Positions 8,134 to 17,191 of a stretch of 64,000 nucleotides of DNA are shown piece by piece. The translations under genes were made by a program, and so were the position numbers. How positions within the stretch are numbered: position 1 is the stretch's first letter; each line of letters starts with the position of its first letter. The notes under the pieces were generated by a model. The model was not told where the DNA came from. It ran no database searches and worked only from the letters and a program-made list of their open reading frames with translations. The stretch lies in the NCBI GenBank assembly GCA_900696485.1, contig CAADGG010000086.1, positions 47,518 through 111,517 on the forward strand, written 5' to 3'. Source of the DNA: an uncultured Pseudomonadota bacterium. Its GTDB lineage: Bacteria; Myxococcota_A; UBA9160; PR03.

Positions 8134-9366
8134 GTGACCCCCAAACGCTCCCTGCTCGCAATCCAACCCGAAACCGAGATCCCCCCTGGGACGGAACCGT
8201 TCGGGCTGTGGGGGCGAGCCTTCCGACCCTTCTTCTTGGGTCTGGCGATCTACGGCGCGCTGGCCGTCCCGTGGTGGGCCCTGACGTGGCTCGGAACGCT
8301 CCCGGCGCCGGCCTGGCTCGTCCCGATGTGGTGGCACGGGCACGAGATGCTGTTCGGATTCGTCGCCGCCGCGATCGCGGGCTTCCTGCTCACCGCCTCG
8401 GCGGTGTGGACGGGCGGGCCGGCGCTTAGCGGTGCGCCGTTGGCCGCCGTGTTCGGGCTCTGGGTGGCCGGACGGATCGCGTTCGCCGCGGCTGGCATCC
8501 TGCCCGCATGGCTGGTCGCGGCGGTCGACGGCGCGTTCCTGCCGGCGGTGGCGCTCGCCGCCGTGCGCACGCTGTGGGGCTCCCGGCAGATCCGGAACTA
8601 CGCCGTCGTCGGCCTCGTCGTGGCCCTCGCGGTGGCCAACGCCGGGATGCACGCGGAGGCGCTCGGCCTCGTGGTCGGCGTCGCCGGACGCGCGCTGCGG
8701 CTCGGCGTCGACGGCGTCGTCGTGCTGCTGCTCGTGATCGGCGGGCGCATCACGCCGGCGTTCACACAGGCCGTGCTGCGCCGTCGTGGTCTCGACCACA
8801 ACGTCCACTCCTGGAAGTGGGCCGGTGCGCTCGCGATCGGAGCGACCGGCGCGCTGGCCGTCGTCACGGCCGTGGCGGGGCGCTCGCCGGCAACCGGTCT
8901 GCTCGCCGCGATCGCCGGCCTTGCCGCCGCGGTGCGGCTGGCCGGCTGGCAGACCTGGCAGATCCGCTTCGATCCGCTGCTGTGGTCGCTGCACGCGGGC
9001 GCGGCCTGGATCGTCGTCGGTCTGCTGCTCGTCGCCGCCAGCGATCTCGGGGCGGCGATCCCGGCGGCGGCCGGCCTGCATGCGCTCACCGCAGGAGCCA
9101 TCGGCGCCACCATCCTCGCCGTGATCACGCGCGTCGGACTCGGCCACACCGGGCGGCCGCTGGCGCTGCCGGGCGGCATCGTTCTCGCGTACGGCCTGGT
9201 CCACGCCGCCGCCGCGACGCGCGTCGCGGCCCCCTTCGTGGCCGCCGGGAACCAACGGGCCCTGCTACTCGTCAGCGGCGTCGCATGGGCGCTCGCGTTC
9301 GGGATCTTCGCCGTCCGCTACTGGCCGATCCTGACGACACCGCGGCCGGACGGCCGGCCCGGGTAG
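8134..9366 (+). CDS. nnrS: NnrS family haem- and copper-containing membrane protein
   Basis: A 410-aa polytopic protein with about 12 membrane helices, typical of NnrS. Conserved marks are GRAFRPFFLG at the N-terminus, WWHGHEMLFGF (haem/copper-ligand His region), GGRITPAFTQA in the middle and LHALTAGAIGATILAVITRV near the C-terminus. NnrS relieves nitrosative stress by preventing dinitrosyl-iron complex formation. The GTG at 8134 follows an AAGGACG site; the in-frame ATG at 8086 does not. No clear FNR/NnrR box was found in the 173-bp upstream gap. Confidence 0.9.
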   Translation: MTPKRSLLAIQPETEIPPGTEPFGLWGRAFRPFFLGLAIYGALAVPWWALTWLGTLPAPAWLVPMWWHGHEMLFGFVAAAIAGFLLTASAVWTGGPALSGAPLAAVFGLWVAGRIAFAAAGILPAWLVAAVDGAFLPAVALAAVRTLWGSRQIRNYAVVGLVVALAVANAGMHAEALGLVVGVAGRALRLGVDGVVVLLLVIGGRITPAFTQAVLRRRGLDHNVHSWKWAGALAIGATGALAVVTAVAGRSPATGLLAAIAGLAAAVRLAGWQTWQIRFDPLLWSLHAGAAWIVVGLLLVAASDLGAAIPAAAGLHALTAGAIGATILAVITRVGLGHTGRPLALPGGIVLAYGLVHAAAATRVAAPFVAAGNQRALLLVSGVAWALAFGIFAVRYWPILTTPRPDGRPG

Positions 9367-9520
9367 CGCGGAGCGCGCCGTCGGGAGCGCGGTCGCCGCC
9401 GGGCACCGCGCTCCGGCGAGCGGGCACGCTCCGGAACGGAACCGCGCTGGTTTCGCAACCCGTCTCGATCGTCGATGTCTTCGCGCTCGTCTGGAGCGAT
9501 TGGCGACGCATGCCGCTCGC

Positions 9521-10071
9521 GTGATGCACGCACTGGTGAGCGACGTGTTCCACCGCGTGCAGCGCTTCGGCACCGACTGGCATGCGAACCACGTCGCTGG
9601 TTCGACGCAGCGCAAGATCACCGGCGCGATCGCGATGTTCGTGCGTGCCGGCGCTCGGAGTCGGCTTTGCACTCGGAGTCGCGATCTTCCTGGCGGTGGG
9701 TCTTACGCTGTCGCTGCGCTACGTCGCGCCGAAGAACGAGCGTTCGAACGACGCCGATCCCCGGCTCGGCGGCGCACTCGCCGACGCCATCACCTGCAAT
9801 CCGATCGTGAAGTCCTTCGGGGGGATGCGAGGCGCGCGATCACCCCGATGCGCCGGTGCTGGTCTTCGACGAAGCCACGTCGAGCCTCGGCTCGCTCGGT
9901 GAGCGAGTCGAGGCCGGCCGGATCGTCGAACAGGGCCCCCACGACGCGCTGCTCGCGAACCCGGACGGTGTCTATCGGCGGCTCTTCGAGATGCAGCGGC
10001 TCGGCTTCGTCGATGTGCCGCCGGCGTCGGCTGGGTGCGACGGCGAACGAGAACCCGCATCGCGATCGTGA
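9521..10071 (+). pseudogene. Decayed ABC exporter (permease-ATPase fusion) remnant
   Basis: Pieces of one ABC exporter appear in order but in different frames. DVFHRVQRFGTDWHAN is the transmembrane start. LRYVAPKNERSNDADPRLGG and ALADAITCNPIVKSFG form the coupling region. VLVFDEATSSL is Walker B plus the D-loop. AGRIVEQGPHDALLANPDG and VYRRLFEMQRL form the C-terminal end. Most of the membrane domain, Walker A, the signature motif and the H-loop are missing, and at least three deletions or frameshifts separate the pieces. It cannot make a working transporter. It lies between nnrS and a secreted-protein operon. Confidence 0.8.
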
Positions 10072-10168
10072 CCGCGCCGGAGCGCGTGCGCCGGAGCGAT
10101 TCGCCAGGTACCGTTCCGGCGGCGTCCTCCCCCCGCCTCGCCACCTGCTTCTCCTGGAGGGCTGCCTC

Positions 10169-10837
10169 GTGGAATCTTCCGCCTCTCGAACGGCGCCGCC
10201 GCCGCGACGCGCGGGTCTCGTGCGCGCGACCGCGGCGCTGCTGCTGTTCGGCGCGCCGCTGCTTCTGCCGGCGCGGCCGCTCGACGCATCGATGGTGCTG
10301 CGCACGAGCCTCGACGACATGCTCGAGGCCTGCCCGCTGGTGTTCGAGGGCCGCGTCGTCGAGGCCTGGAGCGAGGTGTCGCCGGCCGGCATCCACACCT
10401 GGGTGCGCTTCGACGTCGAGAAGCGCATCAAGGGCGCGGCCCCGGCGGCGCTCGCGCTGCGCTTTCGCGGCGGACGCGTCGGAGACGTCGCGGAAGAGGT
10501 GACCGGGTCGCCGATCCCGGAAGTCGGCGAGCGCGGCATCTACTTCGTGGAATCGGCGGACCGCTTCCTCGTGAACCCGCTCTACGGCTGGCATCAGGGG
10601 CGGGTCCGGATCGTCCGCACCGGCGACGGGCGCGATCGCGTGCTGACGAGCCGCGGCGAGCCGATCGTCGGCGTGGAGACGCCGGAGGTGGCGCGAGCGA
10701 AGCAGCGCTCCGGCCTGGATCGCAGCACCGGGGTGGCGATCGGGATCCGCGCCGACGGGCGGGTCCCCGCGACGCAGGCGCTCCGAGCCGAGGAGTTCGA
10801 GGCCGCGCTCGCCGCGCGTCTGGAGCGCGTCCGATGA
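10169..10837 (+). CDS. Secreted or membrane-anchored protein paired with a metalloprotease
   Basis: 222 aa from a GTG at 10169 with a GGAGG site about 9 bases upstream. A basic N-terminus is followed by the hydrophobic stretch ATAALLLFGAPLLLPARPLD, a signal peptide or anchor. The mature part starts DASMVLRTSLDDMLEACPLV, with a beta-rich region (VFEGRVVEAWSE, WVRFDVEKRIKG, GERGIYFVE). I do not recognise a named family, although this pattern is common beside matrixin-like proteases. The stop overlaps the protease ATG (ATGA), so the two are co-translated and probably work together outside the cytoplasm. Confidence 0.75.
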   Translation: MESSASRTAPPPRRAGLVRATAALLLFGAPLLLPARPLDASMVLRTSLDDMLEACPLVFEGRVVEAWSEVSPAGIHTWVRFDVEKRIKGAAPAALALRFRGGRVGDVAEEVTGSPIPEVGERGIYFVESADRFLVNPLYGWHQGRVRIVRTGDGRDRVLTSRGEPIVGVETPEVARAKQRSGLDRSTGVAIGIRADGRVPATQALRAEEFEAALAARLERVR

Positions 10838-11976
10838 GGGGGCTGCGCGGAATCGCGGCGCTCGCGGGCTGCAGCCTGGCGCTCTCCCTGCCGGCCGGCC
10901 CAGGGACGGCGTTCGAGCTGTTCGCGAACCCCACCCGGCGGCCCGCCGGCTCCTACGTGATCGGCACGAGCCTCACGCTGGGCGGCAGTCCGAACAGCCC
11001 GAGTGGACCGTCCTGGAACGCGGCCTTCGCGTCGGCCGCCGAGCGCTGGAACGCCGCGACGCCGCTCGTCGATGTGGTCGTCGCGCAGGGCACGCTCGAG
11101 GATCCGTGCGACCAGGGAGATGGCGAACACGGCGTCGGCTTCGCCGCGACGGTCTGCGGTGACGCGTTCGGCAGCCAGACCCTCGGGGTCGCGCTCCGGA
11201 ACGTCAAGAACGGCGGCCTCGTCACCGAGGGCAACATCGTGTTCAAGAACGACGGCAACGTGAACTGGGACGTCTTCGACGGCCCGCGGGCCGGCCGCCC
11301 CGGCGATGACGACTTCCGCCGCGTCGCCGTTCACGAGATCGGCCACTTGCTCGGTCTCGATCACGAGGAGGACGCGCCGGCGATCATGCAGGCCTTCGTC
11401 AGCGACCTCGTCGAGCCGCAGGCCGACGACGTGGCCGGACTGGCCGCCCTCTACGACCTCACCTGTCCGACGTTCCGGCGCGGCGTCGCCGGGACCGTCC
11501 TCGGGACACTCGGCGTCGCCGACGGGGATTGCTTCGACACCGAGATCGGGCTTGCGCTCCCGAGTCTCGCCTTCGACCCGGGCGTCGCACTCGATTCCTT
11601 CGTCGATCTCTACACCGTGAAGCTCACCGACGCCGCGACGCTGAGCGCCGCGCTGAGTGCACCGAGCTTCCCGGATGGTTTCAATCCCGTCGTGCAGATC
11701 CTCGATGCGGGACTCACGACGCAGCTCGCAGCGGACTGGAACGGCGCCGGCAGCACGGCGGAAGCCAGCGCTGCACTTCCGGCCGGCGACTATGTCGTCG
11801 TCGCCCGGTCTCTGTTCGCCGGGAACGGCGGCAACTACACGCTGACGCTGATCCCGGAGCCGAGCGGCCCGGCCACGACCACGGCGGTGCTGGCGGCGCT
11901 GATGGCGCTGGCACGTCGGAGCGGACCGACGCGGGGACGCGAGCGACGCGCCGCCGGGGGGCCGGAGCGGCGCTGA
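10834..11976 (+). CDS. Matrixin-like secreted zinc metalloprotease with PEP-CTERM-like tail
   Basis: 380 aa. An N-terminal signal peptide (about residues 1-26) precedes a catalytic domain with HEIGHLLGLDH at 167-177, the three-histidine zinc motif of metzincins, and a downstream AIM Met-turn (about 184-186). The region from about 210 to 340 looks like a beta-sandwich pre-peptidase C-type domain (LPAGDYVVVARS, GGNYTLTLIPEP). It ends PEP, a hydrophobic stretch (ATTTAVLAALMALA) and an Arg-rich tail, like a PEP-CTERM sorting signal read by an exosortase. The exosortase itself is not in this window. Translated with the preceding secreted protein. Confidence 0.85.
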   Translation: MRGLRGIAALAGCSLALSLPAGPGTAFELFANPTRRPAGSYVIGTSLTLGGSPNSPSGPSWNAAFASAAERWNAATPLVDVVVAQGTLEDPCDQGDGEHGVGFAATVCGDAFGSQTLGVALRNVKNGGLVTEGNIVFKNDGNVNWDVFDGPRAGRPGDDDFRRVAVHEIGHLLGLDHEEDAPAIMQAFVSDLVEPQADDVAGLAALYDLTCPTFRRGVAGTVLGTLGVADGDCFDTEIGLALPSLAFDPGVALDSFVDLYTVKLTDAATLSAALSAPSFPDGFNPVVQILDAGLTTQLAADWNGAGSTAEASAALPAGDYVVVARSLFAGNGGNYTLTLIPEPSGPATTTAVLAALMALARRSGPTRGRERRAAGGPERR

Positions 11977-12173
11977 CGAAGCAGACCAGCAGCGCGGCGC
12001 ACAGGACCTGGTGAACGATATCTCGAGGCCTCGCATGTCCGCCCTCTGCGTGGTGAGCCGCCAGCGTTTCTCGTCGCGAACCGATCGTAGGCAGAAAACG
12101 GTGTCGCTGCCGTCCGCTTCACGACCTTCCGACACCGTCACGAGGGAACGGCACCGAGCGCTAGGCTCCCGCG

Positions 12174-13055
12174 ATGCCGTCGCTCCCGCAGCCCCGCCGA
12201 TCGCGAGCCGGCGCTCCCGGAGCCCGGCGGCAGCCGTACGTGCAGGAGCCGCTGCGCGCACGCTTCGACGCATGGCTCGCCGACGCCGTCGCGCGCCACT
12301 CGCGCGAGCTCGAGTTCCGCGAGATCCGCAAGGGTGTGCAGGCGGTGTCCCAACTCTATGTGACGCGCCGCGAGGGGGTGGATCTCGGCGCGCGCGCGCT
12401 CGAGGGGCGCGGCAAACGCGCGGCCCTCGCGACGTTCTTCGGGCCGCTGCACTTCGTGCTCGTGCACCAGGTCCTCCGCGCGCTCGGGCCGGCGCGGCTC
12501 GGCCCGCTGCAGCGGGTGTTGGACCTCGGCTGCGGCACCGGCGCCGCCGGCGCGGCCGCGGCCGTGACGGGATTCCCGCGCGACGCCTCTTCGAGCGCGC
12601 CGGAGATCCTCGGCCTCGACCGCTCCGGCTACGTGCTCGCCGAAGCACGCCAGACCTACGCGCACTTCGGTCTCGCCGCCGAGACGCGGCGCGGGCAGCT
12701 CCCCGCCGCGCTGCCCGCCGCTGGGCCCGGCGACCTGCTGGTGTTCGGCTGGTCCGTCAACGAACTCCCCGACCGCGTGCGGCGAGATCTCCGGGATGTC
12801 CTCACCGGCGCCCTCGCGCGCGGCGCCCGGCTGCTGCTGCTCGAGCCGCTGGCCGGCCCGGCGTCGCCGTGGTGGCGCGCATGGGCTGACGATCTGACTC
12901 GTTTCGGTGTCGCTGAACCTCGGCTCAAGTTCCAGCTCGAGCTGCCGGACTGGATCGCACGGCTCGACAAGGCCGCGGGACTGGATCACCGGACGCTCGG
13001 CGCGCGCGTGCTGGTGGGTCCCCTCGCGCCGGATGCGGGGGCCGCCTCCCCGTGA
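12174..13055 (+). CDS. Class I SAM-dependent methyltransferase
   Basis: 293 aa. The SAM-binding motif I VLDLGCGTGAAGAAAA lies near residues 117-132, with an acidic motif II region ILGLDRSGYVLAEA and a motif IV-like LLVFGWSVNELP. It vaguely resembles the Rsm22-like ribosomal methyltransferases in layout (N-terminal helical domain then Rossmann domain), but I see no Cys cluster typical of that family, so the substrate is unknown. Its TGA overlaps the next gene's start codon, indicating co-translation with a glycosyltransferase. Confidence 0.75.
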   Translation: MPSLPQPRRSRAGAPGARRQPYVQEPLRARFDAWLADAVARHSRELEFREIRKGVQAVSQLYVTRREGVDLGARALEGRGKRAALATFFGPLHFVLVHQVLRALGPARLGPLQRVLDLGCGTGAAGAAAAVTGFPRDASSSAPEILGLDRSGYVLAEARQTYAHFGLAAETRRGQLPAALPAAGPGDLLVFGWSVNELPDRVRRDLRDVLTGALARGARLLLLEPLAGPASPWWRAWADDLTRFGVAEPRLKFQLELPDWIARLDKAAGLDHRTLGARVLVGPLAPDAGAASP

Positions 13056-14062
13056 TGCCTCCGGTGGTCTCGGTGCTGATTCCGGCTCGCGACGCTGCCG
13101 GCACCGTGTCGGCCTGTCTGACGAGCGTCCGTCGGCAGAGCGAGGCGCGCTTCGAGTGCCTGGTCGTCGACGATGGCTCGCGTGATGGGACGCGGGCGGC
13201 GGCCGAGGCGTTCGCGGCGGACGATCCGCGCTTCCGGGTCCTGTCGACGCCGGCGCACGGCCTGGTCCCGGCGCTGCTGCACGGACTCGCGGCCTGCCGG
13301 ACCCCGCTGGTGGCGCGCCTCGACGCGGACGACTGGATGCACCACCGGCGCCTCGAGTGGCAGCGGCAATCCCTCATGGCGGATCCCGGACTCGCCGGCG
13401 TCGGATGTCACGTGCGCGTGTTTCCGCGGGCCACGCTGCGCCCGGGCCTGCGCGGCTATGAGCGCTGGCTGCACACCATCACCAGCGAGCACGGGGTCCG
13501 CGCGCAGCGCTTCATCGAGTGTCCGCTACCGCATCCGACGTGGATGCTGCGTCGCGCCGTGCTGCAAGCGACTCCATGGCGCGATGTCGGCTGGCCGGAA
13601 GACTACGACCTGCTGTTGCGTCTGCTCGGCGGCGGCCAGCGGATCGGCGTGGTTCCACGGCGCCTCGTCGGCTGGCGCGACCGGCCCACCCGGATGTGGC
13701 GCACGGCCGCCGCCTACACGCCGGAGCGTTTTCTCGCGTGCAAGGCCCGCTTTCTCGCCGAGGGTCCGCTGCGCCACCGGCCGGAGTACGTCTTGTGGGG
13801 CCACGGCGCGACCGGCCGGGCCCTGCGCCGCGCGCTGCTCGCCGAGGGCAAGCAGGCCGCCGCGATCGTCGAGATCCATCCGCGCCGGATCGGTCGACGG
13901 ATCGGCGGGGCCCCGGTCGTGCGTCCGGAGGCCCTGCCCTCGTGGCGCGCCGGACGGCCGCTCGTCGCGTGCGTGTCCGGCGCGGTCGCCCGCGCCGAGA
14001 TCCGGTCCTTCTGCGCGCGGGCCGGTCTGCGCGAGGACGTGGACTACTGGTGCGCGGCGTGA
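13055..14062 (+). CDS. Family 2 glycosyltransferase with C-terminal Rossmann-like extension
   Basis: 335 aa. Residues 1-220 are GT-A: VSVLIPARDAAGTVSACLTS, CLVVDDGSRDGT, ARLDADDW (the DxD metal site) and WPEDYDLLLRLL. These proteins move a sugar from a nucleotide sugar to a lipid or polysaccharide acceptor. The last 110 residues (YVLWGHGATGRALRRALLAE, then PRRIGRRIGGAPVVRP) look like the dinucleotide-like N-terminal fold of PglD-type sugar acyltransferases, an unusual fusion. The ATG at 13055 overlaps the methyltransferase stop; a GTG at 13052 is the alternative. The 3' end overlaps a convergent gene by 19 bp. Confidence 0.82.
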   Translation: MPPVVSVLIPARDAAGTVSACLTSVRRQSEARFECLVVDDGSRDGTRAAAEAFAADDPRFRVLSTPAHGLVPALLHGLAACRTPLVARLDADDWMHHRRLEWQRQSLMADPGLAGVGCHVRVFPRATLRPGLRGYERWLHTITSEHGVRAQRFIECPLPHPTWMLRRAVLQATPWRDVGWPEDYDLLLRLLGGGQRIGVVPRRLVGWRDRPTRMWRTAAAYTPERFLACKARFLAEGPLRHRPEYVLWGHGATGRALRRALLAEGKQAAAIVEIHPRRIGRRIGGAPVVRPEALPSWRAGRPLVACVSGAVARAEIRSFCARAGLREDVDYWCAA

Positions 14063-14946
14063 TCCGGGGCGGAATCTCGCGGCGCCGGCTCGAGCAGCAG
14101 CGTCGCGACGCCGTGCGTCGGCCCGCGCACGGTACAGACCTTCGTGCCGGGCTTGCGGCCGGCGCGCGGGTCGGACACGTCGAAGCCTGCCTCGACGAGC
14201 CGCGCGCGGGCGGCCGCGAGATCCGGAACGCGCCACGACAGGCCCCAGAACGAGTCCTCGGCGGCCGGGTCCGGAACCGGCTCGGCCGGCGCGGCGATCT
14301 CGATCGTGATGCCGCCGACGCGGAAGAACAGCAGCCGCACGCCCCAGTCCGGGAAGGTGCGATCGAGGGCGAGCCGCAGGCCGAGCTGTCCGCCATAGAA
14401 TGCGAGGGCCGCCTCCGGCGCGTCGCTGCGCACGACGAGGTGGTCGAGGCCGCGCACGCCGGCTTCGGGCGCCCCGATCGGCGAGCCGAGCGGCAGCATC
14501 TCCGGCGGCGATTCGTGCTGGATGCCGAAGACGAGGATCCCGCGTGCCGCCGTCTGCGGCAGCCGGACGGTTCGCCAACGCCGCCAGGCGCCGCTCGGTT
14601 CGTCGTGACCGAGACCCGGCGCCGGGTCGTCGGCGGCCAGGCCTCGTCCGCGCAGCGCGGCCGTACACGCGTCAGCGTCGGGTGTCGCCAGCGCGAACCC
14701 GAGCGGGCCCTCGCCGCTTGCGGCGATCCACGCGCGCAGCGCATCGCCGACCGCGCCCGGTCCGGCGGGACTCAGCAGCTCGACGTACGTGTCGTCGAGG
14801 CGGAACAGCACGTTCGCCGTCCCGAGGCCCGGATGCGATCCCCGCCACGACGGCGTCCGGCCGAGCAGCCGCACGTAGGTCCGCATCGCAGCGTCGAGAT
14901 CCGTGACGGCGAGCAGCACATGATCGACGGCGGTGAACTCGCTCAC
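14044..14946 (-). CDS. VOC (glyoxalase/bleomycin resistance) family protein, two modules
   Basis: 300 aa with two vicinal-oxygen-chelate halves. The first runs from AVDHVLLAVTDLDAAMRTY to about residue 130; the second starts at GLDHLVVRSDAPEAALAFYG (about 165) and ends with a DSFWGLSWRVPD segment. Each VOC half has a metal-ligand His near its start (DHV, DHL) and a Glu in the last strand (YVELL, TIEIA). Members include dioxygenases, lyases and resistance proteins; which one this is cannot be told. The GTG start (14946) overlaps the stop of the M20 gene upstream on the same strand (GTGA). Confidence 0.8.
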   Translation of the reverse strand: MSEFTAVDHVLLAVTDLDAAMRTYVRLLGRTPSWRGSHPGLGTANVLFRLDDTYVELLSPAGPGAVGDALRAWIAASGEGPLGFALATPDADACTAALRGRGLAADDPAPGLGHDEPSGAWRRWRTVRLPQTAARGILVFGIQHESPPEMLPLGSPIGAPEAGVRGLDHLVVRSDAPEAALAFYGGQLGLRLALDRTFPDWGVRLLFFRVGGITIEIAAPAEPVPDPAAEDSFWGLSWRVPDLAAARARLVEAGFDVSDPRAGRKPGTKVCTVRGPTHGVATLLLEPAPRDSAPDHAAHQ

Positions 14947-16130
14947 GTCGAGCGGCTCGCCTCGAATTGCGCCCGAGTCTCGCGACGCAGCTCCGCGTCG
15001 CACCAGAAGTCCAGTGCCGTCATCGCCAGCGCCTTCGCGCCGTCCAGCGCGGCCGCCTCACCGAGGGGACTCCCGGCGTGCTCGGCGAACTCCCGGGCGT
15101 GGATCGTGCAGTGCATCGGCGCCGCGGCGATCATCGGATGGATCGCCGGAACGCGGTGGCTGACGTTTCCCATGTCCGTGGTGCCCATCGCGCTGCTCGG
15201 CAGCTTGTCGAACGGGAAGAACACGCGGCCCAGCGCTTCGGCGTTGGCCTGATAGCGCCCGGCGAGCGGCCAGTTGGTGCGCAGCTCCAGATAGTCCGGG
15301 TCACGCCACGAGATCTCGGACGTGGCGCCGGTGGCTTCGGCGCCGGCACGGAAGCAGCCGGCGACGCGCTGCTTCAGCGCCGCCAGCTCCTCGGCGTTGC
15401 GGGCGCGCACGTAGAAGCGTCCCGCGGCGCGTTCCGGCACGACGTTCGGCGCCTGGCCGCCCTCGGTGATGATGCCGTGGATGCGCTCGGTCGGGCGAAT
15501 GTGCTGGCGCAGCATCGCGATCGCCTGGTATGCCGCCACCAGCGCGTCGAGCGCGTTGACGCCGCGCTCCGGCATCGCCGACGCGTGCGCGGGCCGCCCG
15601 TGATAGACCACGTCGACCTCGGCGAGCGCGAGCGTCGGCATCGTCACGAGATCGACGCCGGCCGGGTGCACCATCAGCGCCGCGTCGACGTCGTCGAACG
15701 CGCCGGCGCGCGCGAGCAGTTCCTTGCCGCCGCCCTGCTCCTCCGCCGGCGTGCCGAGCACGCGCAAGCGCCCGGGCAGGCGCGAGCCGAGCGCCGCCAG
15801 CGCCAGGCCCGCGCCGAGCGTGGCCGTGGCAATCAGGTTGTGTCCGCACGCGTGCCCGAGGCCCGGCAGCGCGTCGTACTCGGCCAGCAGCGCGACGGTG
15901 GGGCCGTCGCGGCCGACGCGGCTCTCGAAGGCGGTCTCGAGCCCGTACGCCGGCGCCTCGACCGGCAGCCCGGCGTCCTGCAGCGCGCGCACCAGCAACG
16001 CGGCGGCATGACGCTCCTCGAACGCGAGCTCCGGGACCGCGTGGATCTCGCGCGCGATCGCGAGCAGCAACGCGCGGCGCTCGTCGACGCCGCGGCAGGC
16101 ATCCTGCTTCAAGGTCTCGAGATCGGCCAT
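14943..16130 (-). CDS. M20D-type amidohydrolase/peptidase
   Basis: 395 aa. It has LLAEYDALPGLGHACGHN (about residues 80-97), the di-metal Asp/Cys/His signature of the M20D group; GTPAEEQGGGKELLARAGAF with the catalytic Glu pair; HGRPAHAS in the dimerisation domain; and a C-terminal HPMIAAAP. The group hydrolyses amides such as N-acyl amino acids, p-aminobenzoyl-glutamate or indole-acetyl amino acids. The layout is closest to AbgB-type aminobenzoyl-glutamate hydrolases. Coupled to the VOC gene downstream by a four-base overlap. Confidence 0.87.
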   Translation of the reverse strand: MADLETLKQDACRGVDERRALLLAIAREIHAVPELAFEERHAAALLVRALQDAGLPVEAPAYGLETAFESRVGRDGPTVALLAEYDALPGLGHACGHNLIATATLGAGLALAALGSRLPGRLRVLGTPAEEQGGGKELLARAGAFDDVDAALMVHPAGVDLVTMPTLALAEVDVVYHGRPAHASAMPERGVNALDALVAAYQAIAMLRQHIRPTERIHGIITEGGQAPNVVPERAAGRFYVRARNAEELAALKQRVAGCFRAGAEATGATSEISWRDPDYLELRTNWPLAGRYQANAEALGRVFFPFDKLPSSAMGTTDMGNVSHRVPAIHPMIAAAPMHCTIHAREFAEHAGSPLGEAAALDGAKALAMTALDFWCDAELRRETRAQFEASRST

Positions 16131-16147
16131 TGCGGAGCGACTCCGCC

Positions 16148-17191
16148 TCAGCTCGCCGCATCGCGGCGCGGTGCGAACAACGACAGCGCCTCCCACATCG
16201 AGATCATCCGGATCACGCGATCCGAGTTGTCGACGAGCGGCATGTGCCGGCAGCCCTCGATCGCCATCAGCTTGAACAGCCCACACAGCGTGTTGGTGTC
16301 CGACACCGTCTTCACCTGGCCGGTCATCAGCTTGGCGACGCGCAGATCTCCGAGCGTCGCGAACGGACTGCGCAGGCCGGCCAGCAGGTCTCGGCGCGTG
16401 CAGATGCCGAGCGGAGCCCCGTCGCGCAGCGTCGTCAGCACGTACCCGCGCCGGTCCGACCACATGCGGGTCAGCGTCTCCTCGCCGGACGCTTCGGTCC
16501 GGATCACGCTCGGCCCGTGCCCGAGGGCGATCCGGTCGCGAATCGCGCCGATCGAGAGATCGAGGACACCCGCCACGACGTTGCTGACCTCGGCGGCATG
16601 GCCGGGATCCGCGAAGCCTTCGCGCGGAAACTCCTCGTCGTAGATGCGTGTCAGACTGCGCGCCATGTCGCGGATCGAGATGACGCGCCGAACCTCGTCG
16701 TGCTCGTCGATCACCCACAGGTACCGGAAGCGGGTGGTGTAGCGCGTCGCCGAACAGATGCGCTCGAGGCCCTCGATCATATCGACGTCGGGCGGCACGA
16801 CGGCGAGTTCCGCGCGAGGCGTCATCGCATCCGAGACGTCGAGCTTTCCGAGCAGGTCTTCCCAGATCGGCAGCGGGTCACCGATGTCCTCGACCTGTTC
16901 GACGTTCTCGGCGAGGCGCGCGGCGACCACGCGCAACACGTCGTCCTCCGACAACGCGCCGAGCAGCCGCCCGTCTCGCTTGACGGCCAACGCGCCGACC
17001 TTGCGCCAGCCCATCCGGCTCACCGCCGCTTGCAGCGGCTCATCGGGCTCGGCGAGCTCGACGCGGCGGCCCGCATTCGCGGGCGCATCGCACGCGACGG
17101 CCCGCAGGCCCTCCACGGCGGCCGCGAACGGGCCGTACAGATCGCGGTGCGAGTCTCGTACGGGACTGGGGGCGAACACACCGCTGCTCAA
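16148..17191 (-). CDS. CBS-domain protein
   Basis: 347 aa with no catalytic domain visible. Repeated CBS-type segments occur at about residues 45-90 (GWRKVGALAVKRDGRLLGAL), 120-185 (TRFRYLWVIDEHDEVRRVIS), 225-280 (MWSDRRGYVLTTLRDGAPLG) and 290-345 (LMAIEGCRHMPLVDNSDRVI), probably two Bateman modules. Such modules bind adenine nucleotides and regulate partners. I chose the TTG at 17191 because GGAGGA lies 6 bases upstream; a later GTG is possible. The gap to the divergent LLM oxidoreductase (17192-17374) is a GC-rich promoter region with no clear operator. Confidence 0.8.
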   Translation of the reverse strand: MSSGVFAPSPVRDSHRDLYGPFAAAVEGLRAVACDAPANAGRRVELAEPDEPLQAAVSRMGWRKVGALAVKRDGRLLGALSEDDVLRVVAARLAENVEQVEDIGDPLPIWEDLLGKLDVSDAMTPRAELAVVPPDVDMIEGLERICSATRYTTRFRYLWVIDEHDEVRRVISIRDMARSLTRIYDEEFPREGFADPGHAAEVSNVVAGVLDLSIGAIRDRIALGHGPSVIRTEASGEETLTRMWSDRRGYVLTTLRDGAPLGICTRRDLLAGLRSPFATLGDLRVAKLMTGQVKTVSDTNTLCGLFKLMAIEGCRHMPLVDNSDRVIRMISMWEALSLFAPRRDAAS

